This document shows, one piece after another, positions 1 through 11,645 of a stretch of DNA of 64,000 nt. Origin of the DNA: Hydractinia symbiolongicarpus (Eukaryota > Cnidaria > Hydrozoa > Anthoathecata > Hydractiniidae); NCBI RefSeq assembly GCF_029227915.1, contig NC_079879.1:4464001-4528000 (forward strand), written 5' to 3'. The translations under genes were made by a program, and so were the position numbers. The notes below the pieces were generated by a model, which was given only the letters and a program-made list of their open reading frames with translations, searched no databases and was not told the origin of the DNA. Each line of letters starts with the position of its first letter. Within the stretch, counting starts at the first letter, position 1.

Positions 1-367
1 AAGAATTTCTTTTAAAACGTTAAGTATATATCACAACATAGTATTAAAATGAAGTATCAAGTAAGATACATTCTCTAAAAGCATTATAGTTTATTCATGG
101 GAAAGAATTTCACAAGTTTTACGATTTATTAGAGCCACCCTTGGTCATTAATCAATTATTTTTTACTTATTTTTGTGATTTGCTCTTAAAATTTCAATTT
201 TCTTAATCCTAATTTTGCAAATAAAGTCCAAAATTGCCAAATTAATTGTGCAAAAATAAGTTTTATAAATATCTAAGGTGATTCAACAATTCAAAGACTG
301 CCTCTTTTATAATAATCAACATGTAATAACTTTATATATGATATTGGAGTTTGAACAAATCATTTGT
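1..367. other. AT-rich flank downstream of ATG13
   Basis: No gene is visible here. It lies just past the ATG13 stop codon and probably holds that gene's 3' untranslated region, but no decisive polyadenylation arrangement was established. Confidence 0.4.
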
Positions 368-1720
368 TTAGTTTAATACTTTAAAGAAATTCTGAAATTC
401 ATTTAGTTCTTGCCGATATTTCTCAAGCTGAGTATCCAAGTCAATACATTCACTCTCATTGTCCTCCTTTTCCAAGGATGAAAATATGTCAAGTGCTTCA
501 GGTGACTGGCACTGTCGAAACAACATTCCAACAGAATCATCATCAGTACTAAATGCTGGTCGTAACTCAACCAAAACAAAGTCATCTTCAAATCCGACAG
601 CTTCTGCCCTCCTTTGTAACAGCGTTGGGGAATTATTTCTTTCGTGTTTAACATCAACCATTTTTTTGTCCTTATTATTTACAGGAGCTGTTGTTTGTGG
701 TTCCTTGTTAGGTTCATGGAGAAGGGATAAGAAAGGAGGAGTTGATGATAGTGTTGGCAGTTCTAGGTTAGGAAGACTGTTATCTTCCAATGTATTAGGT
801 TCAACAAATGCTGCAATTGGCCTTGATTTTTCATCCATGTGACCCACTGTAGGTCCAGACACTATCATCAGCTTTTCTGGTGATACCCTTTTCTTCGAAT
901 TTTTGAATACCATATCTAATTCGCTTGAAGCTGAGGAAAGCGGTGAAAACCAATCTGGCAAAACCGTTCCAATGTCCGATGCAGCTAGTGCAATCTCATT
1001 TTCAAACATATCTACAGACTGAAAGGATGATCTTTCTTTATCTGATGTAAGAGAAAACAAAGTCTCCACATTATTTATCACATATGTGTGTGCTTCCATT
1101 GATCCACTTAACCATATTTTATTTCTATAAAGCACTTTGATTGATATCTTTCCAAGTGGACTCACTACAGATCCAATATCAATCTGGTTGTGTAGTTCAT
1201 AATTATGGAGCTGGTGCAACTCTGTATGCAACTTACAATACAAAGTAAAATCTTGCTGCTCCTTTCTGCTCAAATGGTAGGATGGCAACAGTCTTCCAAT
1301 CGATAAAACTGATTTCAATAAAACACCAAGTCTATTATAAATGGAAAAGCTATTTTTCATAGTATCAGATTTTATTCGTTCATCTGTCATTATCTGCCAT
1401 GTCTCTAAAACTGTTAAACTTCCTTCTGCAGTTTTCAAGATTATATCGACGCATATAGGAGCGGAAAAACCAGGTATCTTTTTCCCAAAAATATCCCTTA
1501 TTCTACCTTGTAACTTACTATTCGCATCGCCATCTGGCAATGACATATTGAACCAATCCAAGCCTTTAGCGGAAGGATTACATCTAGTTTTACACTTGGA
1601 ACCCACTCTGGATTGTACAACACACTGCAATGCTTTGATAGCAAAAAATTTAAAGTATTTCTCCACATCTTTGTATTCCGAACTTGAATTTCGTTTTAAA
1701 TAAGACTTTGAGCGTTCCAT
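368..1720 (-). CDS. ATG13: Autophagy-related protein 13 (ATG13)
   Basis: This is the HORMA-domain scaffold subunit of the ULK1/ATG1 kinase complex, which starts autophagosome formation in the cytosol. The product is 450 residues in one exon. Residues about 12-190 match the ATG13 HORMA fold (EKYFKFFAIKALQCVVQSR, then VDIILKTAEGSLTVLETW and YNRLGVLLKSVL). A disordered Ser/Pro-rich middle follows. The conserved C-terminal tail has DDFVLVELRPAF at about 379-390, which matches the LC3-interacting (LIR) region of animal ATG13. The start at 1720 is chosen because MERSKSYL lies just before the HORMA domain, as in other ATG13 proteins, and has an AACATGG context. The frame stays open upstream only to a likely splice acceptor near 1842, so a spliced 5' leader is probable. 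The coding part has no introns. Confidence 0.93.
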   Translation of the reverse strand: MERSKSYLKRNSSSEYKDVEKYFKFFAIKALQCVVQSRVGSKCKTRCNPSAKGLDWFNMSLPDGDANSKLQGRIRDIFGKKIPGFSAPICVDIILKTAEGSLTVLETWQIMTDERIKSDTMKNSFSIYNRLGVLLKSVLSIGRLLPSYHLSRKEQQDFTLYCKLHTELHQLHNYELHNQIDIGSVVSPLGKISIKVLYRNKIWLSGSMEAHTYVINNVETLFSLTSDKERSSFQSVDMFENEIALAASDIGTVLPDWFSPLSSASSELDMVFKNSKKRVSPEKLMIVSGPTVGHMDEKSRPIAAFVEPNTLEDNSLPNLELPTLSSTPPFLSLLHEPNKEPQTTAPVNNKDKKMVDVKHERNNSPTLLQRRAEAVGFEDDFVLVELRPAFSTDDDSVGMLFRQCQSPEALDIFSSLEKEDNESECIDLDTQLEKYRQELNEFQNFFKVLN

Positions 1721-1975
1721 GTTCTCAAGGAACTTTTGTGAACACACGGCTGTAAAATTTGTAAGAATATTGATAAAAAATCCACGTCCAATTCTACCAT
1801 ATTTGTTATTCAAACCCAGTCTTCCTTGTGACGCTCCATCCTACAGGCAAAAAGAGCTAAAACTGACCATCTGCATAAAGGACGACGCGGTGTTCTGAGC
1901 TACCTTGGCTTGTAAATCATTTTATGCAGTAAGCTGTTCTGGATTTTAAAATACTGACTTTTGTTCCTCAAAGTC
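1721..1975. promoter_or_regulatory. Divergent 5' region between ATG13 and the ELAV-like gene
   Basis: Only 255 bp separate the two start codons, which point away from each other. On the minus strand a good acceptor (pyrimidine tract then CTGTAG) sits near 1842, so part of this stretch is probably ATG13 5' untranslated sequence or intron. A shared bidirectional promoter is inferred from the geometry; no TATA box was identified. Confidence 0.5.
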
Positions 1976-4900
1976 ATGGATGGAATTGGCTCGAAAGGTT
2001 TAAAAACAAAACTTATTGTTAACTACTTACCGCAAAGTATGAGTGATGCCCAATTTGAAAGTTTTTTTTCTTCTATTGGTCCTGTCACCAGTCATCGAGT
2101 AATGCGTGACAAGACTACATCATATAGCTTTGGATATGGTTTTATTGACTATGAACAGCCAGAGCATGCTGTTGCTGCCATTGAAAAATTAAATGGTTAC
2201 AAAATAGAAAACAAAACTCTTAGGGTAGCGTATTCGAAACCTCCAGGATCTACTAAGAATATTAACCTTTATGTTAGTGGACTGGCACCCAGTGTTGATG
2301 AGAAAAAGCTTAAGGAAATTTTCTCACACCATGGTGAAATAGTAAATACTAAAATATTGAGAGAGAAAGACAACTCATCAAAGGGAGTTGGTTTTGTTTT
2401 GTTTAAAGAGAAGTCGGCAGCAGATGCAGCCTTACGAGTACTACAAGGGTATGGAGATGGATATGGAACCAATTTGCAGGTATAAGTAACTTTAATTATA
2501 AACATAGTTTTTAATTTTTAAAATGCAGGAATTGACTTACTATAGAAGCATGCATAGACAAGTTTCTCTAACATTTTTATTCGGTAAACAGACAAATACC
2601 CTGGAGTTTGCCATTGCCTTCCGGTGCTTTTCTACGGATTTCATTTAAATTCTGATTTTATCCCAGCAGCTTCTGGATAAAACAAAACATAATTTAAAAA
2701 AGCTTAACTTTAGCTTCCAAACCTGTGTAGAAACATTATTATAGACTAAAGTCTATTCCATTTCTATTTTACGTAACACATTCACCTCAATCACCATATC
2801 TTGAAAGATTTTATCACAAAAAAAATGAATATGTTCTTGACAAAAGGAAAATCGAAAATTCGGTTTAACTGTTCGGATGATTAACATGTGCTGAAACGTG
2901 ACTTTCTTTCATAATATAAAAAATATTTGTCCCAGGTGTTGTTATTTAAAAAAAAACATGCAAGTCATGTAACAAGGTTCATGTCCCTTTGTTCAGCGCC
3001 AAAACATCTAAATCATGTGCATAGGCCACACTTTGCAGTTGTTTCCCATGGTTCTTTAATTATCACAAACATGCCAAGAAAGGCTTATTTCTGTGTTGCC
3101 CTGGACAGCCCTCAAAAATCTATGTCTGGGATAAGACGTCTTTTTAGTTCGAAATTTACCCCAGCAAACGTGTATGTAGATATGAAAGTATTAAAATAAA
3201 AATCCAATAATAATAATAATAATAATAATAAATATTTGAAGTGGCTAGCCCAGAAAAATACAAAAACCTATAGTTTGTAGATTGTTTCGCTCCTCTTCAA
3301 AGGAATACCCATATAGTTGATAGTTTTGTTCTCAACATTTTTTAAGTGGCTGTGTTTGCCAAAAAAGATTGTTTCAGTTTTGTCCGTATTAAGGTGGCAG
3401 TAACCCTTTTAAAAATCAGATTTTTTTTTTTACATAATTAGTTACAAAAGGTTATTTTAAGACACTATTATTTTTCACCAAAAATATTCAGCCTCAACAA
3501 TTCCTCTTTAAAATAAAATTTATAAATAATGAATTAGTTTTGCCAAATATAGTTTAAGTTTATGCGCTTGTGAAATTGTACAGAAAGAAATGACGTAATT
3601 ATTGAAGAGAAACATTAATAACAAAAAAGATGGCGCTGAGACTATCTTCATTATGCTACACTGCACAAACTTTAACTTTCGATAGCATTTTCGTTTTACT
3701 TTAAAATTTTCATACATGCTTGGTGAATCATGCAGCCATGATACGGTGTGTGGAAATCTTTTTAATCAGAATATTTTTATTTTAACAGCGTTCGATGCTG
3801 CAGGGGATGCTAACAAAGAATCTTTTGTTAAAAAAATAAGAGAACAAAAACACTGCACACTGTTTAACTGGCTAAAAAGGTTCAATTAAAAACAGAAGTT
3901 AATGAAAAATAACGAGATTTGTAAAAAGTTGGAGCTCGTAGAAGCCGGTTTTTTTCTTGTTTATGATACATTTTTAAATAGAAATTTCTGCTGACTTAGC
4001 AATTTTAGTGTTAAGTTAAAATCATTTTTTTATGTATTAAGGCCTATAATTTCAGGAAACAGTAACAAAAAAATGGTAAAAATAAAACACTGAGTAAATA
4101 ATTCAGCCATTTGGACAGCTAAAAAAGGGTTACTGCCACCTTAATAGTCATTTGTTATTATTCAGCCAGGGATCGACTTGCGAGAGTTCTAACTTGACCT
4201 GCGAGACAAAGGTATCCAAGTTTTTATGGCATGAAATAAATATTGTATCATCCGCATATAGATGGTGATAGTTTGAATTGATGATCTTAAGTCATCAATA
4301 CACAAAAGAAAATGAAGCAGATCCGATCTTGTGTTGTTTACAAGAGTCAGCTTCATTCGGCCCGTTAAGTATAGGACTCGAACCAGTCAAAGGAAGCATC
4401 TCTGATGCCAAAACACCATAGTTTTTTAACAAAATTTTTTGATCAGCAGCGTCAAAAGCTTTTTTAAGGTCAATGAGCACAGCACAAACAAAGTTTTTTT
4501 AGTCGAGCTCAGTAACAATATAATCAGAGACATTGACTACTGCAGTTTCTATGGAAAAGAGTTTTCGAAATCCGGACCGTCTGTCATTTAGGAAGTTCTG
4601 CTCAGAAGTATAATGAGACATTTGCTCATGCACTAACTTTTCAGAATTTTGTATAGGAATTGGCAGAATGGGGATAGGCTGATGTTTGTCTTTATAAAGC
4701 GATTTAATTCTAGATAAAACAACAAATTTAATGTCTATAACCGTAAATTATCAACGTTGTTGAGATATATGAAAGAAGTTACCAATGAGTTTCCTATATT
4801 AAAATATATATTATAACCACTTTTTAATGTTTCTTTTGTTACATTATAACTGTTATCTTATGTGAAAAATGCCTGATTATGGGCAACTTTGTAAATATAA

Positions 4901-6004
4901 TATGCAGGTTTTTCCTGATTTCTCTCCTGTAAATGCCAGCACTCTTTGTGGCTTATTGGCACCTTTGTATTGTTTTTTGATGGTGGGACTTAACCTTTGG
5001 CATTTTAGGTGGGATTTATTGCGTTTATAGGTGGGAGCAATTTTCTGTAGTTTAGAGTTTGACCCCTCTATGATAACACCCTGCTAAAGAAGGAAATTAG
5101 TTCTTTTTGTTTTTACAATATTTGCTTGTAAAAATTTCAAGATTAGGGTATTTTGCATTAAAAATTATTTATTATTTTTCTCGTCAGTATTTTGGACCTG
5201 TTAAGGAATATGACATTAACATTTTCAAAGGCATTATTGATTATCTACAGTAAACATGATAAAGTACTCAAATGGATCTTATTAACTTGCCTCAGGCCTA
5301 GTGAAGATAAGCTGTGAATGCGAACATATATATGTTCTACACAAGCTAACATGCGTAATATATGAATAGTCAAAGATGGTGCCTGATATCAATCTTATTT
5401 TGTTTAAGGTTCATGTTAATTTGTTTAGATAAAATATGCTAAAGACTCATCAGAACAACAGAAGTCGCATCCTAAATACCATGAGTTTATTCAATCTAAA
5501 TTTCAAGAAAGTCATTCACCATTGCATCAACCGTATGTCTATGGCATGGTTCCACAGTATAATCAGATGCAGAATCAAACAGGTGGTTATATGGACATGA
5601 ATATAGGAGCAAGCTATGGAGGAGGCTATACAACTATAGACTATTCTGGTGCAGTACTGGGAGGTATGGGTGCTCAAAAGTCCATGAGAGGTAGAGGTGG
5701 AGGCACACGGTACAACCCTATAGCACGTCCGACCCAAGTAGGATTGGGTATGTCAATGGATAGTGTGGAACAAAACGTGGTAGTTTTATTTGTTTATAAT
5801 ATTGGACCAAATGCTACCGAAAGTGATCTATATGGATTGTTTTCAAGGTATGGTCGCATAACTAAAGTTAATGTTATTGAAGGAAAAGGTTATGGATTTG
5901 TACATATGCCAATCCCAATGGAAGCAACCGAAGCTGTCAAAGCGCTTAATGGTATGTTTTATAATGGTAAAACTCTTCAAGTCTCTGTAAAAACCAAGAA
6001 GTAA
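1976..6004 (+). CDS. ELAV/Hu-like RNA-binding protein, three RRMs
   Basis: This is an RNA-binding protein of the ELAV/Hu type, a family that binds AU- or U-rich RNA and controls mRNA stability and splicing. There are two coding exons, 1976-2479 and 5429-6004, joined in phase 0 (CAG|GTATAAGT donor, TTTAG|ATAAAA acceptor), giving 359 residues. RRM1 (about 13-90) opens KTKLIVNYLPQ with RNP1 GYGFIDY. RRM2 (about 97-175) opens INLYVSGLAP with RNP1 KGVGFVLF and is split by the intron just before IKYA. A Gly/Tyr/Met-rich hinge with an RGRGGG motif follows. RRM3 (about 278-355) has VVLFVYNIGP and RNP1 KGYGFVHM, and the protein ends there. The RRM order and KTKLIVNYLPQ wording fit ELAV rather than CELF. 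The 2.9-kb intron is full of transposon debris. Confidence 0.9.
3207..3231. repeat. Short (AAT)n microsatellite
   Basis: About eight AAT units occur inside the ELAV-like intron. Confidence 0.9.
3245..4740 (-). pseudogene. Broken LINE reverse-transcriptase fragment
   Basis: On the minus strand this holds pieces of a non-LTR reverse transcriptase. AVLIDLKKAFDAADQKILL is encoded near 4480-4420. The catalytic YADDTIF motif lies near 4260-4240. NTDKTETIFFGKHSHL, the region after the active site, lies near 3390-3340. Stops and frameshifts interrupt it, and a MITE at 3393-4140 separates the last two parts. It is a dead intronic LINE copy; which clade it belongs to cannot be told from this much. Confidence 0.8.
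3393..4140. mobile_element. TTAA-flanked MITE inserted in the LINE relic
   Basis: The ends are perfect inverted repeats of at least 18 bp (GGTGGCAGTAACCCTTTT and its complement). They are bounded on both sides by TTAA (3389-3392 and 4141-4144), the expected target duplication of piggyBac- or Kolobok-type transposases. The 748-bp interior has no convincing reading frame, so it is non-autonomous. It sits exactly within the reverse-transcriptase relic, so it arrived after the LINE. Confidence 0.85.
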
Positions 6005-8826
6005 CAAACCATCTGGAAGAAATGACAGTTGGTGTACAACATCAACGCAGGATAAAAGGTAAACACGTTGTTCTACTTAGAACGTCATTTAGTGTTAATG
6101 CGAAAGATTTTTTTTGAAAACCTTAGATCATTTTTGTGTGTTTAGTTTATGATTTTTTTCAATTATTTTTTTCAATTTTTTCTTGGAGTTTGTTCTCATT
6201 GGGTTTGATTTTTCAATATTTCTTTTTTTTTCTATGTTTTGATTGTTGTTTTTTTAACTTTTTGAAACTTAGTTCTTCTCGTGGAAACTGAATAGAACTT
6301 TACGTTCATTTTTAGGTGAAGAATAAAAAACGGTTTTTTTTTTTTTAACTTTTACCTTTATTCTTAGTTTTTGTATTTTTTTTTGTTTGTTTTTTTTTTA
6401 ATCAAAACGAGATTGTTTTTTTATTTTGAAAACATTTTTCTTGTTTCAATTTTTTTGTATTTTTTTCACTTGTTTTTTTTTTTCTTCATTATCCGCCTCT
6501 TTGACCCGGTTTGACGGGTGTGGCCCGCTTGTTAAAGTTAGGATAACTCTTTTCAACTCTTCACAAAGAGCGTGCTTTACATTCCTTAGTTTTTGTCTTT
6601 TTCATTTTCAGACAATCTGTTCAAAGAGGCCGGTTACACGTACCCAAATTGAAACTTGCCTTAGCGTATAATTTTAGCTCGGTAAAAAAAACCTCACTGA
6701 AAAAACCCTGAAATCTAGCACAAGCGCAAAAAAATAAATTAAAGCGACACCAAAATTCTTTCAGAAGTAGTCCGTTTAGTAGGAAACAAATCTTATTATA
6801 ATTTCTTTAATCGCGGAAAAAAAGGTTTTCAAAAGAGAAGTTCGTTTTGAAAAATGGAAGAATAATAGTGTGAAACGCGAATTGGAGTTCAATTTAGATG
6901 AATTCCTACCTAAAATCAATTCAGGAACCAAGAAAGTGCTAAATTATTACGAATGCAACTATCACAGCTTTATTGGACTTATCTACAATGATGCCGAGAG
7001 GGTACAATGATGATGAGTTTTCTTTCGACGGGAAAGTCAAGAATAGGTTTAGTGCGGTGATGAACAATTCCCCTCGAATACTCCGCCACCTAAGATTTAG
7101 GATAATTCCTGCCTTTTATACTCATGTTGACATAATTGTAGGCGAGAGGGAGGACGACACCAAGTTTCGAAAGTACTTTAAGGAAGTAAAATCCAGAATT
7201 GGGATTGCAATTTTTTGCAAGAAGTAGCAAATCAACTTTTTAGCAAAGAAGTGAGCAAAAGCGATTATGTTGCATAAGGTCTAATGAAACGATGTCACCC
7301 CAACTATCAATTGATTGACACACACAATTATTCTTATCAAGAGTAATCCTATCCCGTCGTCAAACATTTGCAAGTATACAGATTGTCGAACCAAATGTAA
7401 CCTGAATCACATTCAGAAGAATAGCAATTTTCAGCGAAGCCTGATTTTATCGATCTGAGAAACTGTATGACAAGAACAAAAATGTATTTAAAAGTTGTAT
7501 TTAAATCAGGGTTTCGGACAATAAAATATTTGTCCCATTCAGTCATTCATCCACCGCATGCAGGTCTCTATTTGGCCAAGCAATTTCCACCAATTGAACC
7601 CTTGAAATCCTACATGTCATCTTTAACTGCTTCACTCCGGCATTTTGTACATTGAAAAAAATTGAAATATGCACTAAAAAGAGGCGAATGGAAATTCAGA
7701 GGGTCAAAGTGTTTCGTTGAGAAGCGTGTATTATTTTGCCGTGCAACAATATTCAATATCTTTCACCATTACAATGAAGACTTAACTACAATATTACATT
7801 AGCTGAAGTTACATAAAACTAAACACTCAGTCCTGCTGTTAAAACAGTTTTTATTTTACCTTTGTATGCTAAGCTGTCATTTGCAATACAAAAAAATTTA
7901 TTTCCTAGCACATATTAACTCAATGTGCAAACGGTTAGTAAAAGCAATTTAGGTATTATGAATCAAATGTATTGGCAGTTAGTCCAATTTTAATGAACTA
8001 AATTAGAAAATGCTAAGAAATTATCTTTCGAAAAATATTTAATCAAATGATTGAGAAGATTTAAAGCATGTTATATGAGCGGCTTTCTCATTTCAAATAA
8101 GGTGACTGAAGTAGCTACCACATTTAGTAATTAAACAAGGTAAGCTTTTTTTAGCCATGTGAATTCTATTTTAGTAATTTTACATCATTGAAAAAATAAA
8201 TGTACACAAATTTCAAACATGTAAGAACAGATTAAATCACGGAAATCATATAAAATTAATACGATTTATTACTCGAAATCAGTTTTTGCTTCACATTTCT
8301 TCACATTGTGGAGAAGATATCCAGGATTTGTTAATGGAGAGAAAATATGAAAATATCATTTTTCTTGAGATATTGGGCTCCCAAACCGTGTCTTCTGTAT
8401 TACTGGAATATTATTTATTTCAATATTACCATGTAAATCTACAGTGGACAATAAAGCACAAAAAACTCATTCCTGATGTAAAATTGAAGCTACGATTTTT
8501 CTTTACGGCAGCCAATTTTAAAGGGGTGTGTGACGGATACTTATGAAACTTAGCAACGCTTCTAGACTGATGTCTAATTGTGTCATTAGCAACTGAGGCT
8601 AAAATGACGAATGAATGGTTACATAAAAAATTTTTTGAAAAAAAACCCTGAGATTTTGTGCTCCGGTGGTATAAATTTAAAGGTATGGTTTTCACGTAGT
8701 TTTCTTGAAAAACTCGGCCTTTTTTCATATGTCAGGGACTAAATCTTTCTTTCTTTTTTTTGTCCCATAACTTTCTGCGATTCTAGCTACTAATAATTAC
8801 CTTTTTTACTCTTTATTTTTATTTAG
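6005..8826. other. Intergenic, T-rich then featureless
   Basis: The ELAV-like 3' untranslated region must begin here. From about 6100 to 6500 the plus strand is strongly T-rich. An open frame of 84 codons at 6973-7227 has no recognisable domain and no flanking splice logic, so it is not called. The 5' leader exon of the secreted-peptide gene at 8827 should lie in the last part, but I could not place it. Confidence 0.4.
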
Positions 8827-9591
8827 ATGAAGTCGGTGTTGTTCATCACATTCGCGTTTTGTTTCCATGCAGTAGTGGGAGACAGAACATGCGAAAAGTT
8901 CTTTTCTTCTGAGGTAGGTTTAGACTACTAACTAGATTGAGCAAATGACTTCCTGGCAAGTGTTGACACGCTCGTGCTAATTTTTTAACGACGCTTTTCA
9001 TGTTGATAGTGGTACGTCTAACAGAGAGTGAATCTCAAGTTAAACTTTGATTTTTAGTTGTGCGATGATTACGAAACGTCAACTAAATCCTTCGATGTCG
9101 ATGATTTGATTGCGAGTGACGGTCGAGTCAAACGTCAACTTCCACCTGGTGGCGACGATGTCATCGAAAGGCGTAAGTGCAAATACTCGACAGTATTAAA
9201 TAATTTAAATACCATTTCAACAACGTCATAATACAATTTCCAACACCCTCTTAATACCATTTCCAAACCCTTCCCCTCATTATGATTTCAAATCTCTTCC
9301 CCCTCCAACAATCTTCAACAATCTTCCCTGTTTTTTAAAATAGGTTTCTAATATTCAATCTAGCTAAGTAAATATTTTTGTCCAGGAAGTTATTTTTTTC
9401 TTTTAGTCATCCAAGAAAAATTGAAGTTTTTGATCAATATTGGTGTGTTTAAACACATCCCATTTTTGGGGAATATTATCCATGATCTGATTCAGAATGA
9501 TCCAGAAGGCGTAGCACGGGCATTAAAAGATTCCATTTTTGGCGCCATGAAGCTAGCGCAAATGATTCTTGCGGCTGCAGCTTTAGGATAA
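8827..9591 (+). CDS. Secreted peptide precursor, copy A
   Basis: Three coding exons (8827-8913, 9058-9172, 9407-9591; introns in phase 0 and phase 1) give a 128-residue precursor. The ATG directly follows a splice acceptor (ATTTAG|ATG), so a non-coding leader exon lies upstream. Residues 1-18 are a hydrophobic signal peptide. An acidic propeptide carries a C-x8-C motif split by intron 1 and ends in a furin-type RVKR site at residue 55. The remaining 73 residues begin with Gln and contain an amphipathic stretch with HIPFLGNIIHDLI and DPEGVARAL, then a very hydrophobic tail ending in Leu-Gly. A terminal Gly could serve as an amidation donor. I do not recognise the family. The layout resembles cnidarian defence-peptide precursors, but activity is unproven. 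Copies B and C are clear homologues and D is a divergent candidate. Confidence 0.8.
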
Positions 9592-10457
9592 ATGTAAAAT
9601 GTTATTCAAAGAAAATTCTCTCCTAAAATGTGTCTTTTCTTGACTAAAATAACATCTTTGTTCGACTTTCTTGTCGTTTCCAGCGCAAGTGACACGGCAA
9701 GCTCCTACTAGATGTTCTTTCGACTGTCGTTGGCCCAATGTTGTATTAATACAATATAAAGCTAGTATAGTTAGTATAAAGCCCATCGTGAAGGCTTTTT
9801 AGCCAATCAGCGCTGCGGATTCCCATAAACTGGTTGAAAAATCAGTTAATAAGTCCGTTGTTTAACGAGTTACGAAGTCGATTTCTTGATATCATAGGAT
9901 AATTCAGGAGGGGTTAATGATTTTACCTTCTGGCACTAATTTTCCAATTTTTTGTCATCTTCGCGAAATATAAAACTGTTTACAACTCGTGCTATTTTTT
10001 GTAGTAGTAAAATTCTGCAATTGAGTTTTCACTTGCAATAATTTTGGAAGAGATGTTGAATATTGAAATGTTTTGTTGCCAGTGCAGCAAATTTGACAGA
10101 CGATTATTACAAGATGAATTCTGATTTTTGCCTATCTATGAGTGAAACTTATTGACCATATACGCACTTATATTCATCTCTTCTTTTCATTATGCAAGCA
10201 CAAGATATCTTTGACAAATGTGGTTAAACCAGGCTCTAGAACTTTCTCTCATAAAACAGGTGGTTGGGCGCCTGAATCGGCAATGCTTGAGAGTTTTTTC
10301 AAATTCCAGTACGGACACGTTCTCCTTCATTTCATGCTTACATTATGCAGTCGAATTAATCTCGTGGAATCCGCCGATAGGTTAATCGCAAAACATAATT
10401 CCGCTAATTTCACCAGAGATGGCAAAATCGCAAAAGTTAATTCAGCTAAAATTTCTA

Positions 10458-10846
10458 AAGGGAAGAAATTTGTGCGGAACTTTTTTTGCGGAATTAATTT
10501 TTGTGGATTTTGCACAAATCCGCAAAAATCAGAAGTGAAGAAATTTTAGAATTTTTTTTCGGTCGATTCATAAAGAAATATTTTCGATATTTTTAGTGAC
10601 CGTATTTGATCTTACATTTGTTAGTATTCTTTTTTTAATATATTGATGGAAATTAGAGAGAGATGATATTCAATAAAACGAATGTTTTTCACACACTAAG
10701 GTACTAAATTAGATTTTTGTCTGACTTTCGATTTATCATCCGCAAAAAGTTATAAGGTCGCTGTCCGCAAAAATTTCTTCCGCAGAATATGCCATTTTTG
10801 AGTCACTCATCCGCACTAATTTCTTCCGCAAATAATTTCTTCCCTT
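10458..10846. mobile_element. Candidate MITE with CCGCA-rich ends
   Basis: The left end reads AAGGGAAGAAATTTGTGCGG and the right end carries an imperfect complement (CCGCAAATAATTTCTTCCCTT). Short TGCGGA/TCCGCA motifs recur inside on both strands. There is no coding capacity. The right end abuts TTAA but the left end does not clearly do so, so the target duplication is unproven. Confidence 0.4.
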
Positions 10847-11645
10847 AAGGTAGCTTCGAGCCAAACTTTCTGAAAACTGCGCCTTTTAGTCAAGTATATG
10901 ATTTCACATTCAGCAATTTTTTGTGGAACAGCTTTTATCACATTCGGATTTACTTGTGTACTTCTAAACTCACAAAGAGAACTCACAAGGAGATGTTTAC
11001 ACGAGCATATATTTCTAAAATCTAAAAATTGACGTGGTCGTCACACCTATATATATGTATACAAAAGTTATAAAACGCAGACTCAAGATCCATGAACTAC
11101 TAAAAATGCCAAAATCGTCATCCTGCTTTTTCTTACTTCTTGCGTGTTGTTCGTTTGTTCAAGTGAAATGGGATATGAGAAAACCCGCGTTTGGCGGCGT
11201 AACAAGAGTAAACTATTTGTTACTTACAAATATAAGAAAAGAAAAATTGAAAATTGTCAAATATTTTGCTAACTTTGCTATGGATTTAATAGCAGTAATA
11301 AAAAAGGGTCCTCTTTCTCAAAAGTTATTTTCAATTGTGTTTTTAGCATATGAATATCCCAGCCTGATTTCGAATTTTCACCTGCTTATAAAAACAATGC
11401 AAGGTAAATTGGCGATTCTTCTTAATTTATAAACTTTACCTTGATTCTTTTGTTTTTAAATAACATTGTAAACTGGGTACGAAGTGACCCCAACACAAGC
11501 AACAACATAAGCGCCAATCATACTGAGCTGTATGTGACGTCAAATTGATATTACGTCAATAGAAAGATGTTTACAAGTTTCACTCGACGTCAAAATATCC
11601 AGTGCAAGTGGTCCATTTTAGAAAAAATATAAATAAAAAAATAAG

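Noticed and set aside
1721-1813. Longer ATG13 N terminus
   Set aside because: The longer frame opens with TTG, and the family alignment places the start at MERSKSYL (1720).
6973-7227. 84-codon open frame
   Set aside because: No domain, no splice partners and no homologue recognised.
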